DNA from: Polyangia bacterium
GTDB lineage: Bacteria > Myxococcota_A > Polyangia > Polyangiales > Sandaracinaceae
Direction of reading: 5' to 3'
Length of the DNA: 64,000 nt
Assembly (NCBI GenBank): GCA_030426845.1
Contig: JAUHXR010000001.1
Coordinates: forward strand, 21,493 to 85,492
Part shown: piece after piece, positions 1 through 8,643 of the stretch
Layout of the letters: the number at the start of each line of letters is the position of its first letter
Position numbering within the stretch: position 1 is the first letter of the stretch
Translations under genes and position numbers: made by a program
The notes under the pieces: model-generated
Seen by the model: only the letters and a program-made list of their open reading frames with translations
What the model was told of the DNA's origin: nothing
The model's database searches: none

Positions 1-28
1 GCCGCACGGCGCCGCCCCCGCGGACGAC

Positions 29-850
29 CTACCCGCGCTCGCTGAGCGCCGCGCGACGGCGCGCGAGGAGCAGGAGCAGCCCGGCCAGCACGAGCCAGGC
101 CGCGCCCGACGCCGGCGACGTGGACACCGCGCAGCCTCCGCGCAGGCCCTGCGTCGGCGTCAGCGGCGCGTCCGGGGTGACGAGGCCGGCCGGATAGACG
201 AAGCAGAGCCCGTCGATGTCGTCCGCGGCGAGCGAGCGGAAGTGCGTCTCTCCGGTGGTGAGCGCCTCGAACATCGTCGACTCGGGGTCGGGGGTGTGGC
301 CGAGCCCGATGAGGTGACCGACCTCGTGGGTGATCGCCGACTCGAGGTCCATCGCGCCCGGCTCGCCCGTGGTCGAGAAGCGGATCTCGACCGCGTTGAT
401 GTCGATGTCCGCGTCGCGCAGCTCGCCGGTGCGCGGGTGGTAGCGCGTGGTCGTGAGCGCGATCTGGCAGCGGTCGCCGAGGCAGGGATCGCCGACCCAG
501 CTCTCGGTGCGAAAGACCACGCGCCGGTGATCGTCCGAGCCCCCGGTGGAGCGCACCGTCCCCGTCTCGAAGGTCTCCTCCCCGAGGAGGAGCTGGAGGT
601 CGCTGCAGCCGGAGCCCGCGTCGTTCCAGGCGGCCATCGCGTTGAACAGCGCGTCGTGCTGCGCGGTCATCGGCACGCCAGGGAGCGGCGCGTAGGACGG
701 CTCGAGGATCACGCTGCGGTGACGCCAGAACAGCGGGGCGAAGGGCGCGGCGACGGTGGTGGAGCGGGTGAACGCGGCCGCCCGCGCCGGCCCGAGGGCG
801 AGCCCCGCCCCGACGAGGAGCGCGAGCAGGGCGGCGCGGCGAGAGGCCAT
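29..850 (-). CDS. Secreted matrixin-like zinc metalloprotease with MYXO-CTERM-like tail
   Basis: Predicted 273-residue exported metalloprotease. The zinc-binding motif [11 protein letters not shown] (about residues 175-185) is the metzincin/matrixin type, with three His ligands and the catalytic Glu. I chose the ATG at 850 because it starts directly with an Arg-containing n-region and a hydrophobic signal peptide ([16 protein letters not shown]); the open frame extends 40 codons further upstream but without signal-peptide character. The C-terminus has a Gly-Gly-Cys, a hydrophobic helix and an Arg cluster, which is the layout of the myxobacterial MYXO-CTERM sorting signal, so surface anchoring is inferred. 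The next gene upstream on the same strand ends 117 bases away. The substrate is unknown. Confidence 0.85.
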   Translation of the reverse strand: MASRRAALLALLVGAGLALGPARAAAFTRSTTVAAPFAPLFWRHRSVILEPSYAPLPGVPMTAQHDALFNAMAAWNDAGSGCSDLQLLLGEETFETGTVRSTGGSDDHRRVVFRTESWVGDPCLGDRCQIALTTTRYHPRTGELRDADIDINAVEIRFSTTGEPGAMDLESAITHEVGHLIGLGHTPDPESTMFEALTTGETHFRSLAADDIDGLCFVYPAGLVTPDAPLTPTQGLRGGCAVSTSPASGAAWLVLAGLLLLLARRRAALSERG

Positions 851-966
851 CACCCGGGGCTGTGCAACTCGCGTGCGAGGCGCCGCGGCCGCCCTCAGGC
901 CCCGTTCTTGCCCTCTCGGGTGGGGACGCGGGGCCCCGTCGGGGAGACGGCCGTCCCCGGAGCGGC

Positions 967-3120
967 TCAATGGGCCGCGGCGGGCGCGTCCCCGACGATC
1001 ACGCGCGCGTCGATCGCGGTGAGGCCGCGCGCGGTGATCACCAGCGGGTTCAGGTCGAGCTCCTGGATGTCGGGGCAGGCCTCGACGAGCGCGCTGATCC
1101 GCACGCAGAGCTCCGCGAGCTCGGCCCGGTCCAGGACCGGCCGCTTGCGCGCGCCGTCGAGGAGCGGCTGGGCGCGGATCTCGTCGATCATCTCGAGCGC
1201 GTCACGGCGCGTCATCGGCACGAGCCGGAACGCGACGTCCTTGTAGACCTCGACGAAGATCCCGCCCATCCCGACCATCAGCATCGGGCCGAAGCCGGGG
1301 TCGCGGCTCATGCCGACGATCACCTCGGTGCCCTTGACCTGCTCCTCGACGGTGAAGCCGTCGATCGTCGCGCCGGGCTGGTGCTTGGCGACGTTCTCGC
1401 GGATGGATGCGCAGGCCTCGCGCACGCCGTCCGCGTCGACGATGTCGAGGACGACCCCGCCGACGTCCGACTTGTGGATGACGTCGTTGGAGATGAGCTT
1501 CACCACCACCGGGTAGCCGATCGACTCGGCGGCCTCGACCGCGCCCTGGATGTCGGGCGAGGTGGCGGAGCGGTTGTAGTAGATGCCCGCCTTCTCGAGG
1601 ATGCGGCGCGCGAGCGCGAGGTCGGTGTTGGAGACGCCCTTGGCCTTGGCCTCGGCGACGAGCGCTTTGGCGCCGTCGAGATCGGGCGCGGGGTGCCGCG
1701 TGAGCTGCGCGGGCGCGGCGTCCCCCCGGGCCAGCCAGGCGCCGCGGCGCGCGAGGGCGCCCATCGCGCTCACCGCGAGCTCGGGCATGTTGAACTCGGG
1801 GATGCCAGCCGCGTCGAGGGCGCTGCCGACCTCGGTGCCGATCAGGCCGATGAAGCTGGCGAGGAGCGGCTTGTCCCACCCGTCGGCGTCGTGCGCGGCC
1901 ACGATCGCGCGCGCGGTCTCTTCGGGATCGGTCATCGCCTGGACGGTCATGATGAGCACGACGCCGTCGACCTCGTCCGCCTCGCCGAGGATGCGGAGCG
2001 CGTCCCGGTAGCGCTCGGGCGTGGCGTCGCCGATCACGTCGACCGGGTTGTTGCGCGACCACACCGCCGGGAGGACCTCGTCGAGCGCGGCCATCGTCTC
2101 GGCGCTCAGCGTCGCGAGCTCGAGCCCGTGGCGCGCGCAGGCGTCCGCCGCGAGCACGCCGGGGCCGCCCGCGTTGGTGACGATCGCGACGCGCCGGCCG
2201 CGCGCGGGCGGCTGGTGCGCGAGCGCGCGGGACCACGCGGCGAAGGACCCGAGGCTGTTCGCCTGGAGCACGCCGGCCTGGGCGAAGGCCGCGGTGTAGG
2301 CCGCGGACGCGCCCGCGAGGCTCCCCGTGTGGCTCGACGCGGCCTTGGCGCCGGCGGCGGTGGTGCCGCCCTTGATCGCGACGATCGGCGTGCCGCGGCT
2401 CACCTCGCGCGCGACCTCGAGGAAGCGCGGCGGATCGTGGAGCGCCTCGACGTAGAGCGCGATCGCCTTGGTGCGCGGGTCGGCGTCGAACCATCGCAAG
2501 ATGTCTTGATCATCGACGTCGCTCTTGGCGCCGAGCGAGACCGCCGCGCTCATCCCGAACTTCTCGCGCTGCGCGTAGCTGATCATCCCGGTCACGAGCG
2601 CGCCCGACTGGCTGAGCAGGCCGATGTGTCCGTCCGGCGGCGCGCTCGCGCCGAAGCTCGCGTTGAGGCGCTGACCGGGCCGGATCACCCCCAGGCAGTT
2701 GGGGCCGATGACGCGCATCCCGTGGGCGCGCGCGACCGCGACCATCTCGTCCTGGAGCGCCTTGCCGTCCGCGCCCATCTCCGCGAAGCCCGCGGTGATG
2801 ACGATCGCAGCCTTGGTCCCGAGCCCGCCAGCCTCTTCGATCACGCCCTTGACGTACTTGGGCGGGATCGCGATGAGGACGAGGTCCACCGGGGCGCCGA
2901 TCGCGGTGAGCGACTCGTACACCGGCTGCCCGAGCAGCTCGCCGCCCTTGCGGTTGACCGCGTAGACCTCCCCGCGGAAGCCCTCGCTCCGCTGATCGCC
3001 CCGCATCGCGCCGAAGAGCAGGTTCTTGAGGAGGGCGTGGCCGACCGCCTCGGGGCGGCTGCTCGCGCCCACCACCGCGACCGAGCGGGGGGCGAAGAAG
3101 GGGCTCAGATCGTCGCTCAT
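967..3120 (-). CDS. ADP-forming acetate/acyl-CoA ligase (fused alpha-beta type)
   Basis: 717 residues, the usual length of fused ADP-forming acyl-CoA synthetases, which interconvert acyl-CoA + ADP + phosphate and acid + CoA + ATP. Order of domains: an N-terminal CoA-binding Rossmann domain beginning near [15 protein letters not shown], a succinyl-CoA-ligase-like middle with the phospho-histidine region SSHTGSLAG (His about 264) and a second nucleotide-type stretch [11 protein letters not shown], then an ATP-grasp C-terminal domain from about residue 490. No GNAT domain is fused, unlike the Pat-type acetyltransferases that share this architecture. It is divergent from ppa with about 57 bases between starts. 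The acid used (acetate, branched or aryl) cannot be told from sequence. Confidence 0.9.
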   Translation of the reverse strand: MSDDLSPFFAPRSVAVVGASSRPEAVGHALLKNLLFGAMRGDQRSEGFRGEVYAVNRKGGELLGQPVYESLTAIGAPVDLVLIAIPPKYVKGVIEEAGGLGTKAAIVITAGFAEMGADGKALQDEMVAVARAHGMRVIGPNCLGVIRPGQRLNASFGASAPPDGHIGLLSQSGALVTGMISYAQREKFGMSAAVSLGAKSDVDDQDILRWFDADPRTKAIALYVEALHDPPRFLEVAREVSRGTPIVAIKGGTTAAGAKAASSHTGSLAGASAAYTAAFAQAGVLQANSLGSFAAWSRALAHQPPARGRRVAIVTNAGGPGVLAADACARHGLELATLSAETMAALDEVLPAVWSRNNPVDVIGDATPERYRDALRILGEADEVDGVVLIMTVQAMTDPEETARAIVAAHDADGWDKPLLASFIGLIGTEVGSALDAAGIPEFNMPELAVSAMGALARRGAWLARGDAAPAQLTRHPAPDLDGAKALVAEAKAKGVSNTDLALARRILEKAGIYYNRSATSPDIQGAVEAAESIGYPVVVKLISNDVIHKSDVGGVVLDIVDADGVREACASIRENVAKHQPGATIDGFTVEEQVKGTEVIVGMSRDPGFGPMLMVGMGGIFVEVYKDVAFRLVPMTRRDALEMIDEIRAQPLLDGARKRPVLDRAELAELCVRISALVEACPDIQELDLNPLVITARGLTAIDARVIVGDAPAAAH

Positions 3121-3177
3121 GACTCAGTCCTTTGGTCCCGGGGAGCCGGGATGCTAACAGAGGGCGAGGAGTCCACG

Positions 3178-3729
3178 ATGGTTCATCCCTGGCACGATCT
3201 CCCGAACCCCATCGCCGGCGCCGACGAGGGGTTCAACGTCGTCATCGAGATCCCCAAGGGGTCGAAGGTGAAGTACGAGCTCGACAAGCCGAGCGGCCTG
3301 CTCCGGGTCGACCGCGTGCTGTACAGCTCGGTGCACTACCCCGCGAACTACGGGTTCCTCCCGCGGAGCTACTGCGGCGACAAGGACCCGCTCGACGTGC
3401 TCGTGCTGAGCAACGAGCCGGTGCACCCGCTGTCGATGATGCGCGCGCGCGCGATCGGCGCGATGCGGATGCTCGACGAGGGCGAGCAGGACGACAAGAT
3501 CATCGCGGTCCACGTCCACGATCCGGCGTTCGAGGAGTACACCGACATCGATCAGCTCCCGTCGCACACCATGCGCGAGATCAAGCGGTTCTTTCAGGAC
3601 TACAAGACCCTCGAGCGCAAGGACGTGCAGATCGACGAGCTGATGGGCCGCACCGACGCGGTGCGAGTGGTCCGCGAGTCGCTCGAGCTGTATCAGGCCG
3701 AAGAGAACCAGCTCCGCGGCTGGCGCTGA
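3178..3729 (+). CDS. ppa: Inorganic pyrophosphatase (family I)
   Basis: 183-residue soluble family I pyrophosphatase, hydrolysing PPi to two phosphates in the cytoplasm and pulling biosynthetic reactions forward. The metal-binding signature region [10 protein letters not shown] and the early [19 protein letters not shown] segment are typical. The ATG at 3178 gives MVHPWHDL, the expected N-terminus; the long frame upstream is a shadow of the acyl-CoA ligase on the other strand. The stop is two bases before the ATG of the next plus-strand gene, so the two may be cotranscribed. Pairing opposite an acyl-CoA ligase makes metabolic sense but the ligase here is ADP-forming and releases phosphate, not PPi. 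Confidence 0.97.
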   Translation: MVHPWHDLPNPIAGADEGFNVVIEIPKGSKVKYELDKPSGLLRVDRVLYSSVHYPANYGFLPRSYCGDKDPLDVLVLSNEPVHPLSMMRARAIGAMRMLDEGEQDDKIIAVHVHDPAFEEYTDIDQLPSHTMREIKRFFQDYKTLERKDVQIDELMGRTDAVRVVRESLELYQAEENQLRGWR

Positions 3730-3731
3730 TC

Positions 3732-5492
3732 ATGGCCCGCCGCGCGCTCGCCCTCGCGCTCGCCCTCGCGCTCGCCCTCGGCATCGCGGGCTGCGCGCCG
3801 TCTGCGTCCGATGTCGGCGAGTCCCGCGCCGCCCTCACGAGCCCGCTCTGGGGCATGAGGGGCGAGGCCTTCGTCCCCGACGGCCGACTCATGGACTGGT
3901 CCTACGCCGGCTACCACGCGGGCGAGGACGCGATCCCCGACGTGCCTCCGGTCGCCGACGTGGCCGACTTCGGAGCCGTCGCCGACGGCGCGACCGACGA
4001 CGGCGAGGCGTTCGAGCGTGCGATCGCGGCGGCCGAGGCGGCGGGCGGCGGCGCGGTGGTCATCGGCGCCGGGCGCTACCTCCTGCGGCGGCGCCTCGAG
4101 ATCCCGGGCGGCGTGGTCGTGCGCGGGGCGGGCCGCGACCAGACCACCCTCTACTTCCCCGAGCCGCTCGAGGCGCTCTACCCCGGCGCGCAGAACTGGT
4201 CGTTCGGGGGAGGCTTCCTGTACTCGCGCGGCTCGAGCGCGCTCCCGATGCGCACCACGGTGAGCGCCGACGCGGCCCGCGGCGACACCGTGATCGAGGT
4301 CGCCGACGCGGCCGACCTCGCGGTCGGCGACTGGATCGTGATCACCCAGACGGACGTCGACGGCACGCTCATGCGCCGGCTCCACGCCGACTTCGTCGAC
4401 GGCGGCGCGGACAACGTGGGCGACGAGGGCCTCCGCTTCCCGACGCGGATCACCGCGATCGACGGCGCCACGGTGACCCTCGAGCGCGCCCTCCCGCTCG
4501 ACCTCGAGGGGCGCTGGTCGCCGACCGTGCTCGCGCTCGAGCCCCGGCGCGCGGAGGTCGGCGTGGAGGGGCTGACGATCGAGTTCCCGGTGACGACCTA
4601 CCCCGGCCACTTCAACGAGGAGGGGTACAACGGCGTCCACTTCGCCAACGTCTGGCACTCCTGGGTCCGCGACGTGACGGTGCTCAACGCGGACTACGGC
4701 GTGAGCTTCACCGGCTCGTTCTTCTGCACCGCGACTGGCGTGCACCTCGGCACGACCGGGGACCGCGGCGATCCCGTGGGCCACCACGGGTTGAACAACG
4801 GCCACGGCGGCGACAACCTCTTTGTCGACTTCGACATCCGGGCGCGCTTCATCCACGACCTCACGAACGAGTGGTACGCGCACGGGGTGGTGTTCACGCG
4901 GGGGCGCGGCGACGACCTCTGCATGGACCACCACAGGGCCGCGCCCTACTCCACCCTCTGGACCGAGCTCGACCTCGGCGCGGGGACGCGCCCCTGGGCC
5001 AGCGGGGGGCGCTCCGACCGCGGACCGCACACGGCGGCCTACGACACCCTGTGGAACGTCTCGGCCGCGCGGACGCTGAGCCTCCCGGCCGCGAGCTACG
5101 GGCCGCGGATGACCTTCGTCGGCTTCGACACCGACGACACGATCCCCGGCGGCGCCGACGACTGGTACCTCGAGGCGGTGCGCTCGGACGACATCGAGCC
5201 GCCGAACCTCTGGGCCGCGATGCGGGAGCGGCGCCTCGGCGGGCCCGCGCCCGACGACGGCGGACCTCCGGACGCCGACGCGGGCGCGCGCGTCGACGGC
5301 GGCGGGGAGCTCGACGACGCGGGCCGGACGCGCCCTGGCGACGACGCCGGCCCGGGCGCGTCCGACGACGGAGGCTGCGGGTGCCGAGCGGCGACCGGGA
5401 CGCCCGGCGGCGCCCCCGTCGGACTCGCCCTCCTCATGCTCGCCGCGCTGGCGCGGGCCCGTCGCACGCGGGACCGCCGCCGGCGGAGCTGA
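3732..5492 (+). CDS. Beta-helix (pectate-lyase-3-like) lipoprotein with MYXO-CTERM-like tail
   Basis: 586 residues. The N-terminus is a lipoprotein signal ending in GIAGC whose hydrophobic core is built from three 12-bp DNA repeats encoding Ala-Leu-Ala-Leu. Residues about 75-140 contain VADFGAVADGATDD and GGGAVVIGAGRYLL, the classic start of a Pectate_lyase_3 right-handed beta-helix domain. The last 100 residues are an Asp/Gly-rich linker followed by a Gly-Cys-Gly-Cys, a hydrophobic stretch and an Arg cluster, as in MYXO-CTERM signals. Having both a lipobox and a C-terminal sorting tail is odd. It begins two bases after ppa. Likely surface polysaccharide binding or cleavage; catalytic residues cannot be assigned. 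Confidence 0.8.
   Translation: MARRALALALALALALGIAGCAPSASDVGESRAALTSPLWGMRGEAFVPDGRLMDWSYAGYHAGEDAIPDVPPVADVADFGAVADGATDDGEAFERAIAAAEAAGGGAVVIGAGRYLLRRRLEIPGGVVVRGAGRDQTTLYFPEPLEALYPGAQNWSFGGGFLYSRGSSALPMRTTVSADAARGDTVIEVADAADLAVGDWIVITQTDVDGTLMRRLHADFVDGGADNVGDEGLRFPTRITAIDGATVTLERALPLDLEGRWSPTVLALEPRRAEVGVEGLTIEFPVTTYPGHFNEEGYNGVHFANVWHSWVRDVTVLNADYGVSFTGSFFCTATGVHLGTTGDRGDPVGHHGLNNGHGGDNLFVDFDIRARFIHDLTNEWYAHGVVFTRGRGDDLCMDHHRAAPYSTLWTELDLGAGTRPWASGGRSDRGPHTAAYDTLWNVSAARTLSLPAASYGPRMTFVGFDTDDTIPGGADDWYLEAVRSDDIEPPNLWAAMRERRLGGPAPDDGGPPDADAGARVDGGGELDDAGRTRPGDDAGPGASDDGGCGCRAATGTPGGAPVGLALLMLAALARARRTRDRRRRS
3744..3779 (+). repeat. In-frame 12-bp tandem repeat in signal peptide
   Basis: Three perfect copies of gcgctcgccctc, encoding Ala-Leu-Ala-Leu three times, form the hydrophobic core of the signal peptide of the beta-helix lipoprotein. 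The reading frame is kept whatever the copy number. Confidence 0.95.
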
Positions 5493-5563
5493 CGCGCGAC
5501 CGTCGCCCCTCGTGACGCGTCGGTCTTCGTGCCGCGCCCCGAACGTCTGCCGGCGCATCACGC

Positions 5564-6460
5564 TCAGATGAACGGCGTGCAGTGCTCCTCGCCCACCAGC
5601 TCGCTCACCGCCGCGCCCATGTCGAGCGCGCCCGATCGAACCCCGAGAAGGTCGAACGCGCGCCCGCCGGTGGCGGCGGGGATGGGGGGCATGCCGAGGT
5701 AGGGCGCGTGGTAGCCGACCCCGACCTCCACCGGCTCACCGCAGAACGCGCTGGTGCCGGGGACCGCGAAGGCGCCGACGCGCACCTCGGCCGCGCGCAG
5801 CGCCTCGACGGTCTGCGCGTAGGTGTGGCCCACCGCGATCCCGCCGCCGCCGTACTCGTCGGTCGCGAGCACGGTCGGGGCTTGCGCGAAGGTGTCGTCG
5901 GTCACGTGGACGACCAGGCGGGTCGCGCCGTCGCGCCAGGGGCACTGGGTGGCCGCGACGTGGAGCGCGTCGAGCGCGTTCTCCGCGCAGTCGACGTTCT
6001 CGTAGGGCGAGCCGGCCGGCTGCGGGTTCGCGTCGTTCCGCGTGAAGTCGCGCCACCGCGCGAGCTCGGCCTGGAGCGCCTCGAGGCTCGCGAAGGGCGC
6101 GCAGCCCTGCACGGGGAGGACGTCGTCGCCGAACACCACCAGGCCGATCTGCGCCCCCGGCCGGAGCGCGTTCGCGGTCCGCCACACTTGCTCCATTCCG
6201 AGCCGAGCCGCCTCGATGTCGTCGGCCATGGAGGTGGTCACGTCGAGGACGAACACGACGTCGATCGGCGCCTCGCAGACCCCCGAGCTCGGCGGGGGCG
6301 TCGACGGAGGGGGCGTCGACGGCGGGGGCGTCGAGGGAGCGCCGGCGTCGTCGACCGGGGTCGGCTCTCCGTTCGGCGCGGGCGGCGCGCCGGGAGCGCA
6401 CGCGGCGAGCGCGAGCGACGCGAGGGCAGAGAGCGAGGCGAGGACGGCGCGGTGGGTCAT
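5564..6460 (-). CDS. von Willebrand factor A domain lipoprotein
   Basis: 298 residues. A lipoprotein signal ends at LALAAC (Cys 21), followed by a low-complexity linker of Ser-Thr-Pro-Pro-Pro repeats (about residues 43-58). The rest is a VWA domain: the MIDAS metal site reads DVTTSM (Asp73, Thr75, Ser77), with Thr in place of the usual first Ser, and a later VHVTDDTF segment supplies a second metal-site element. VWA domains bind ligands through a divalent cation; the partner is unknown. The gene converges on the beta-helix gene with 71 bases between stops. Its start is only about 10 bases from a palindromic repeat element, which therefore occupies its promoter region. Confidence 0.85.
   Translation of the reverse strand: MTHRAVLASLSALASLALAACAPGAPPAPNGEPTPVDDAGAPSTPPPSTPPPSTPPPSSGVCEAPIDVVFVLDVTTSMADDIEAARLGMEQVWRTANALRPGAQIGLVVFGDDVLPVQGCAPFASLEALQAELARWRDFTRNDANPQPAGSPYENVDCAENALDALHVAATQCPWRDGATRLVVHVTDDTFAQAPTVLATDEYGGGGIAVGHTYAQTVEALRAAEVRVGAFAVPGTSAFCGEPVEVGVGYHAPYLGMPPIPAATGGRAFDLLGVRSGALDMGAAVSELVGEEHCTPFI
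6291..6335 (-). repeat. In-frame 15-bp repeat encoding Pro-rich linker
   Basis: About three near-identical 15-bp units (ggcgggggcgtcgac on the plus strand) encode the Ser-Thr-Pro-Pro-Pro linker that separates the lipid anchor from the VWA domain. Confidence 0.85.
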
Positions 6461-6469
6461 GCGCGGCTA

Positions 6470-6628
6470 GTCACCCGGAACAGCAGTGAATGGCAAATCC
6501 CGGCGAGCCATCGCCGTGCGAATCAAGGAACGACGACGAGGAATGCCGAGGGCATTTCGAGGAGGAGTGACGCCGAGTCGCGCGGCGAGGGCCGGTGGGA
6601 TTTGTCATGAATCGCTGTTCCGGGTGAC
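6470..6628. mobile_element. 159-bp palindromic MITE/REPIN-like element, copy A
   Basis: The ends are inverted copies: gtcacccggaacagc at 6470-6484 matches the complement of gctgttccgggtgac at 6614-6628, and caaatccc at 6494-6501 matches gggatttg at 6597-6604. The centre, aatgcc-gag-ggcatt at 6542-6556, is itself a perfect hairpin. The midpoint of the outer ends and of the central hairpin coincide (6549), so the whole element can fold as one long imperfect stem. No protein is encoded. The core resembles that of the element at 45744-45903. It fills most of the 300-base gene-free stretch between the VWA lipoprotein and the next gene. I see no clear target-site duplication. Confidence 0.75.
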
Positions 6629-6760
6629 CAACAATCCAAGATGCAGGCCAGACGGGCGGCGCCCTCGCCGGCGCGCGATCGTCGGGCGCGCGGCGCCACC
6701 TCGGGTCACCCGGCCCCACCGACGCGCCGCGAACGGCCGCGCGCCCCGTATACTCGGCCG

Positions 6761-7333
6761 ATGGCGAGCTTGTTCGAGCGCGTGGTCTTCTGGCTGCGGA
6801 CCCGACGCGGGCCGGCCCGGCACCCGCCGCTCTGGAGCGTGCTGCGCGATCGAGGCGCGAGCCGTGAGCTGGTGCGCTTCGTCGATCCGTTCGGCGCGGA
6901 CCTCGCGAGCGCCTGGAGCGAGTGCCCGCGCGCGGAGTGGACGATCGAGCTGGCGGCTCTCGCGCCGATCACCGCCGAGCGCCTCGTCGACGCGGTGGCC
7001 CACCTCACGCCCGAGGCCTCGGCCGACGCGCTGGCCGCGAGCCGCGCGCGCGCCGTGGCGGTGGCCCGCGCGCACGCGGCCGGAGAGGCCGACGTGGAGG
7101 CGCTGGTGGTGGCCACCCACGCGCTCTGCTGCGCGATCATCGAGCGCGAGACCGAGGAGGTCGCGTCGATCCCCGCGCCGCGCGATCCCGAGCGCGCGTG
7201 GACCCTCCAGGGCCAGTTCGATGCGCTCTACGCCGAGGCCCAGGCCCGCCTCGCCGAGCGCGTCCGCGAGGTGATCGCCCTCGCCGAGGTCCGCGTCGCC
7301 TACGAGGGCCTCGAGGCGCACCCGTACCGGTAG
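6761..7333 (+). CDS. Hypothetical protein, alpha-helical
   Basis: 190 residues, Ala/Arg/Glu-rich and probably all helical, with no signal peptide and no family that I recognise. The chosen ATG opens with MASLFERVVFWLRTRRG, an amphipathic basic segment that could be membrane-peripheral. The open frame continues upstream to 6641 but without a convincing start or ribosome site. Codon use matches the surrounding genes and the frame is closed by a normal stop, so I regard it as real. It converges on the next gene with only 8 bases between stops. Confidence 0.6.
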   Translation: MASLFERVVFWLRTRRGPARHPPLWSVLRDRGASRELVRFVDPFGADLASAWSECPRAEWTIELAALAPITAERLVDAVAHLTPEASADALAASRARAVAVARAHAAGEADVEALVVATHALCCAIIERETEEVASIPAPRDPERAWTLQGQFDALYAEAQARLAERVREVIALAEVRVAYEGLEAHPYR

Positions 7334-7341
7334 GCGAGGCG

Positions 7342-8070
7342 CTACTCCTCCTCTTCGGGCGCGCCCGCCGCCGCGACGGGCTCCTCGAGCTCGGCGATCT
7401 GCTCGACCGCGCGGCCGTCACGAAAGACCCAGCTGTAGCGGACCTCGCCCTCGCGCGCGTCGGGCCGCCACGAAGCCGGATCGCAGAGGCGGGCCCGCTC
7501 GATCGAGACGAGGCGGTCGGCCTCGTGGATGTCGCCGACGCCGACCTCCGTACGGAACCCCGTCTCCTCGCGGAGCTCGCGGGCGAACCGCTCCCAGCGC
7601 GGGCCGAGGCGCTTCTCGAGGCGCTCGAGCTCGCGGCGCTCGTCGGTGGCCTGCCAGCGCCGCTGCGCCTCGGCCTCCGCCTTCGCCTTGCGGGCTCGGG
7701 TCAGCACGCCGACCGCGACCCCGAGCACCGCGAGGCTGCCGGTCGCGGGCAGCACCACGTCGGGGAGGTAGTCGAGCAGCGCGCCCACGCTGAGCCCGCC
7801 CCCGACGGTGAGCAGCACCCCGGCCGGCTCGTAGCGCGTCATCCAGCCGCCGGAGACCTCGGCCGCAGCGCGCGCCTCGTGGAGCGCCTCGAGCCGCGCG
7901 AGCGTCGCCTCGGACACGCCGACCTCGACGACCTTCGCCTCGAGGTAGGGGCTCTCCGCCGACAGCTCGGTGCCGGGCGTACGCACGTCCCCCGGCTCGA
8001 GGCGACGCCACACGACGAGCCTCCGGACCACCTGGGGCTCGCCCGAGCCGTCGATCGCGATGGGCGCCAC
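7342..8070 (-). CDS. Hypothetical membrane protein with coiled coil
   Basis: 242 residues from a GTG start, 12 bases after the stop of the Nudix gene and probably in the same transcript. Two adjacent hydrophobic segments (about residues 83-122, around AGVLLTVGGGLSVGALLDYL and LPATGSLAVLGVAVGVLT) form a likely membrane hairpin. They are followed by a charged Arg/Glu-rich coiled coil (about 125-175) and a C-terminal domain ending in an acidic tail EEEE. The layout suggests a membrane-tethered protein with cytoplasmic flanks. I do not recognise the family. Linkage to nadA and the Nudix gene is the only functional clue. Confidence 0.65.
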   Translation of the reverse strand: MAPIAIDGSGEPQVVRRLVVWRRLEPGDVRTPGTELSAESPYLEAKVVEVGVSEATLARLEALHEARAAAEVSGGWMTRYEPAGVLLTVGGGLSVGALLDYLPDVVLPATGSLAVLGVAVGVLTRARKAKAEAEAQRRWQATDERRELERLEKRLGPRWERFARELREETGFRTEVGVGDIHEADRLVSIERARLCDPASWRPDAREGEVRYSWVFRDGRAVEQIAELEEPVAAAGAPEEEE

Positions 8071-8082
8071 GAGGCGAGCCTA

Positions 8083-8643
8083 TCAGCCGCGCAGCGCCTC
8101 GAAGAGGATCTGCAGCATCCGGTAGGTCAGGCCCCAGACCACGCGCTCGCCTACCGCGTAGCCCGGGAACCGCATGGCCTGGCCCTTCCAGACGAGCGGG
8201 TACTCCGTGTCGCGCGCGCCGCTCAGGAGCGACGGCAGGTCTACCCAGAAGACGTCGGCGACCTCGTAGTTCGGCTGCAGCTCGGGGAGCGTGTCGACCG
8301 CGTAGACGAAGGGCCGCACCACCAGCCCGGTCGTGTGGGTCGGCACGTCGTCGAGCTGGCCGAGGGGCTCGCCGTAGGCCGTCAGGTCGAGGCCGAGCTC
8401 CTCGCGCGTCTCGCGCTCGGCGGTGAACCGCAGGTTGGGATCGGTCGCGTCGTGCCGGCCGCCAGGGAACGCGAGGTGCCCCGACCAGGGATCGCCCGGG
8501 TGCTCGGCGCGCTGGATGAAGAGGATCTCCGGCTGCTCGCGCTGGCGCAGCACCGCGGCGACCGCGGCTCGCGGCTCTCCGCTGGGCCGCGGGGTGACGC
8601 GCGCGATGCGCGAGCGGACGAGGCTCAGGTCGATCGCGCTCAC
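8083..8643 (-). CDS. Nudix hydrolase, CoA pyrophosphatase-like
   Basis: 186 residues, GTG start overlapping the nadA stop by four bases (GTGA), so translation is probably coupled. The Nudix box is spread over FPGGRHDATD and AERETREELGLDL: the Gly pair and the REXXEE metal-binding acidic cluster are present. The preceding QREQPEILFIQRAEHPGDPW segment matches the CoA-diphosphatase subfamily (NudL/YeaB type), which cleaves CoA or acyl-CoA to 3',5'-ADP and phosphopantetheine. Other nucleoside diphosphate substrates remain possible. The association with NAD biosynthesis could also mean NADH or ADP-ribose cleavage. Confidence 0.88.
   Translation of the reverse strand: MSAIDLSLVRSRIARVTPRPSGEPRAAVAAVLRQREQPEILFIQRAEHPGDPWSGHLAFPGGRHDATDPNLRFTAERETREELGLDLTAYGEPLGQLDDVPTHTTGLVVRPFVYAVDTLPELQPNYEVADVFWVDLPSLLSGARDTEYPLVWKGQAMRFPGYAVGERVVWGLTYRMLQILFEALRG

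Noticed and set aside
862..3177. Long plus-strand open frame running into ppa
   Set aside because: It is the GC-driven shadow of the acyl-CoA ligase on the opposite strand; the pyrophosphatase clearly begins at 3178.
3693..5561. 622-codon minus-strand frame opposite the beta-helix gene
   Set aside because: Its translation is Arg/Val/Gly-rich and featureless, while the plus strand encodes a recognisable domain and signal.
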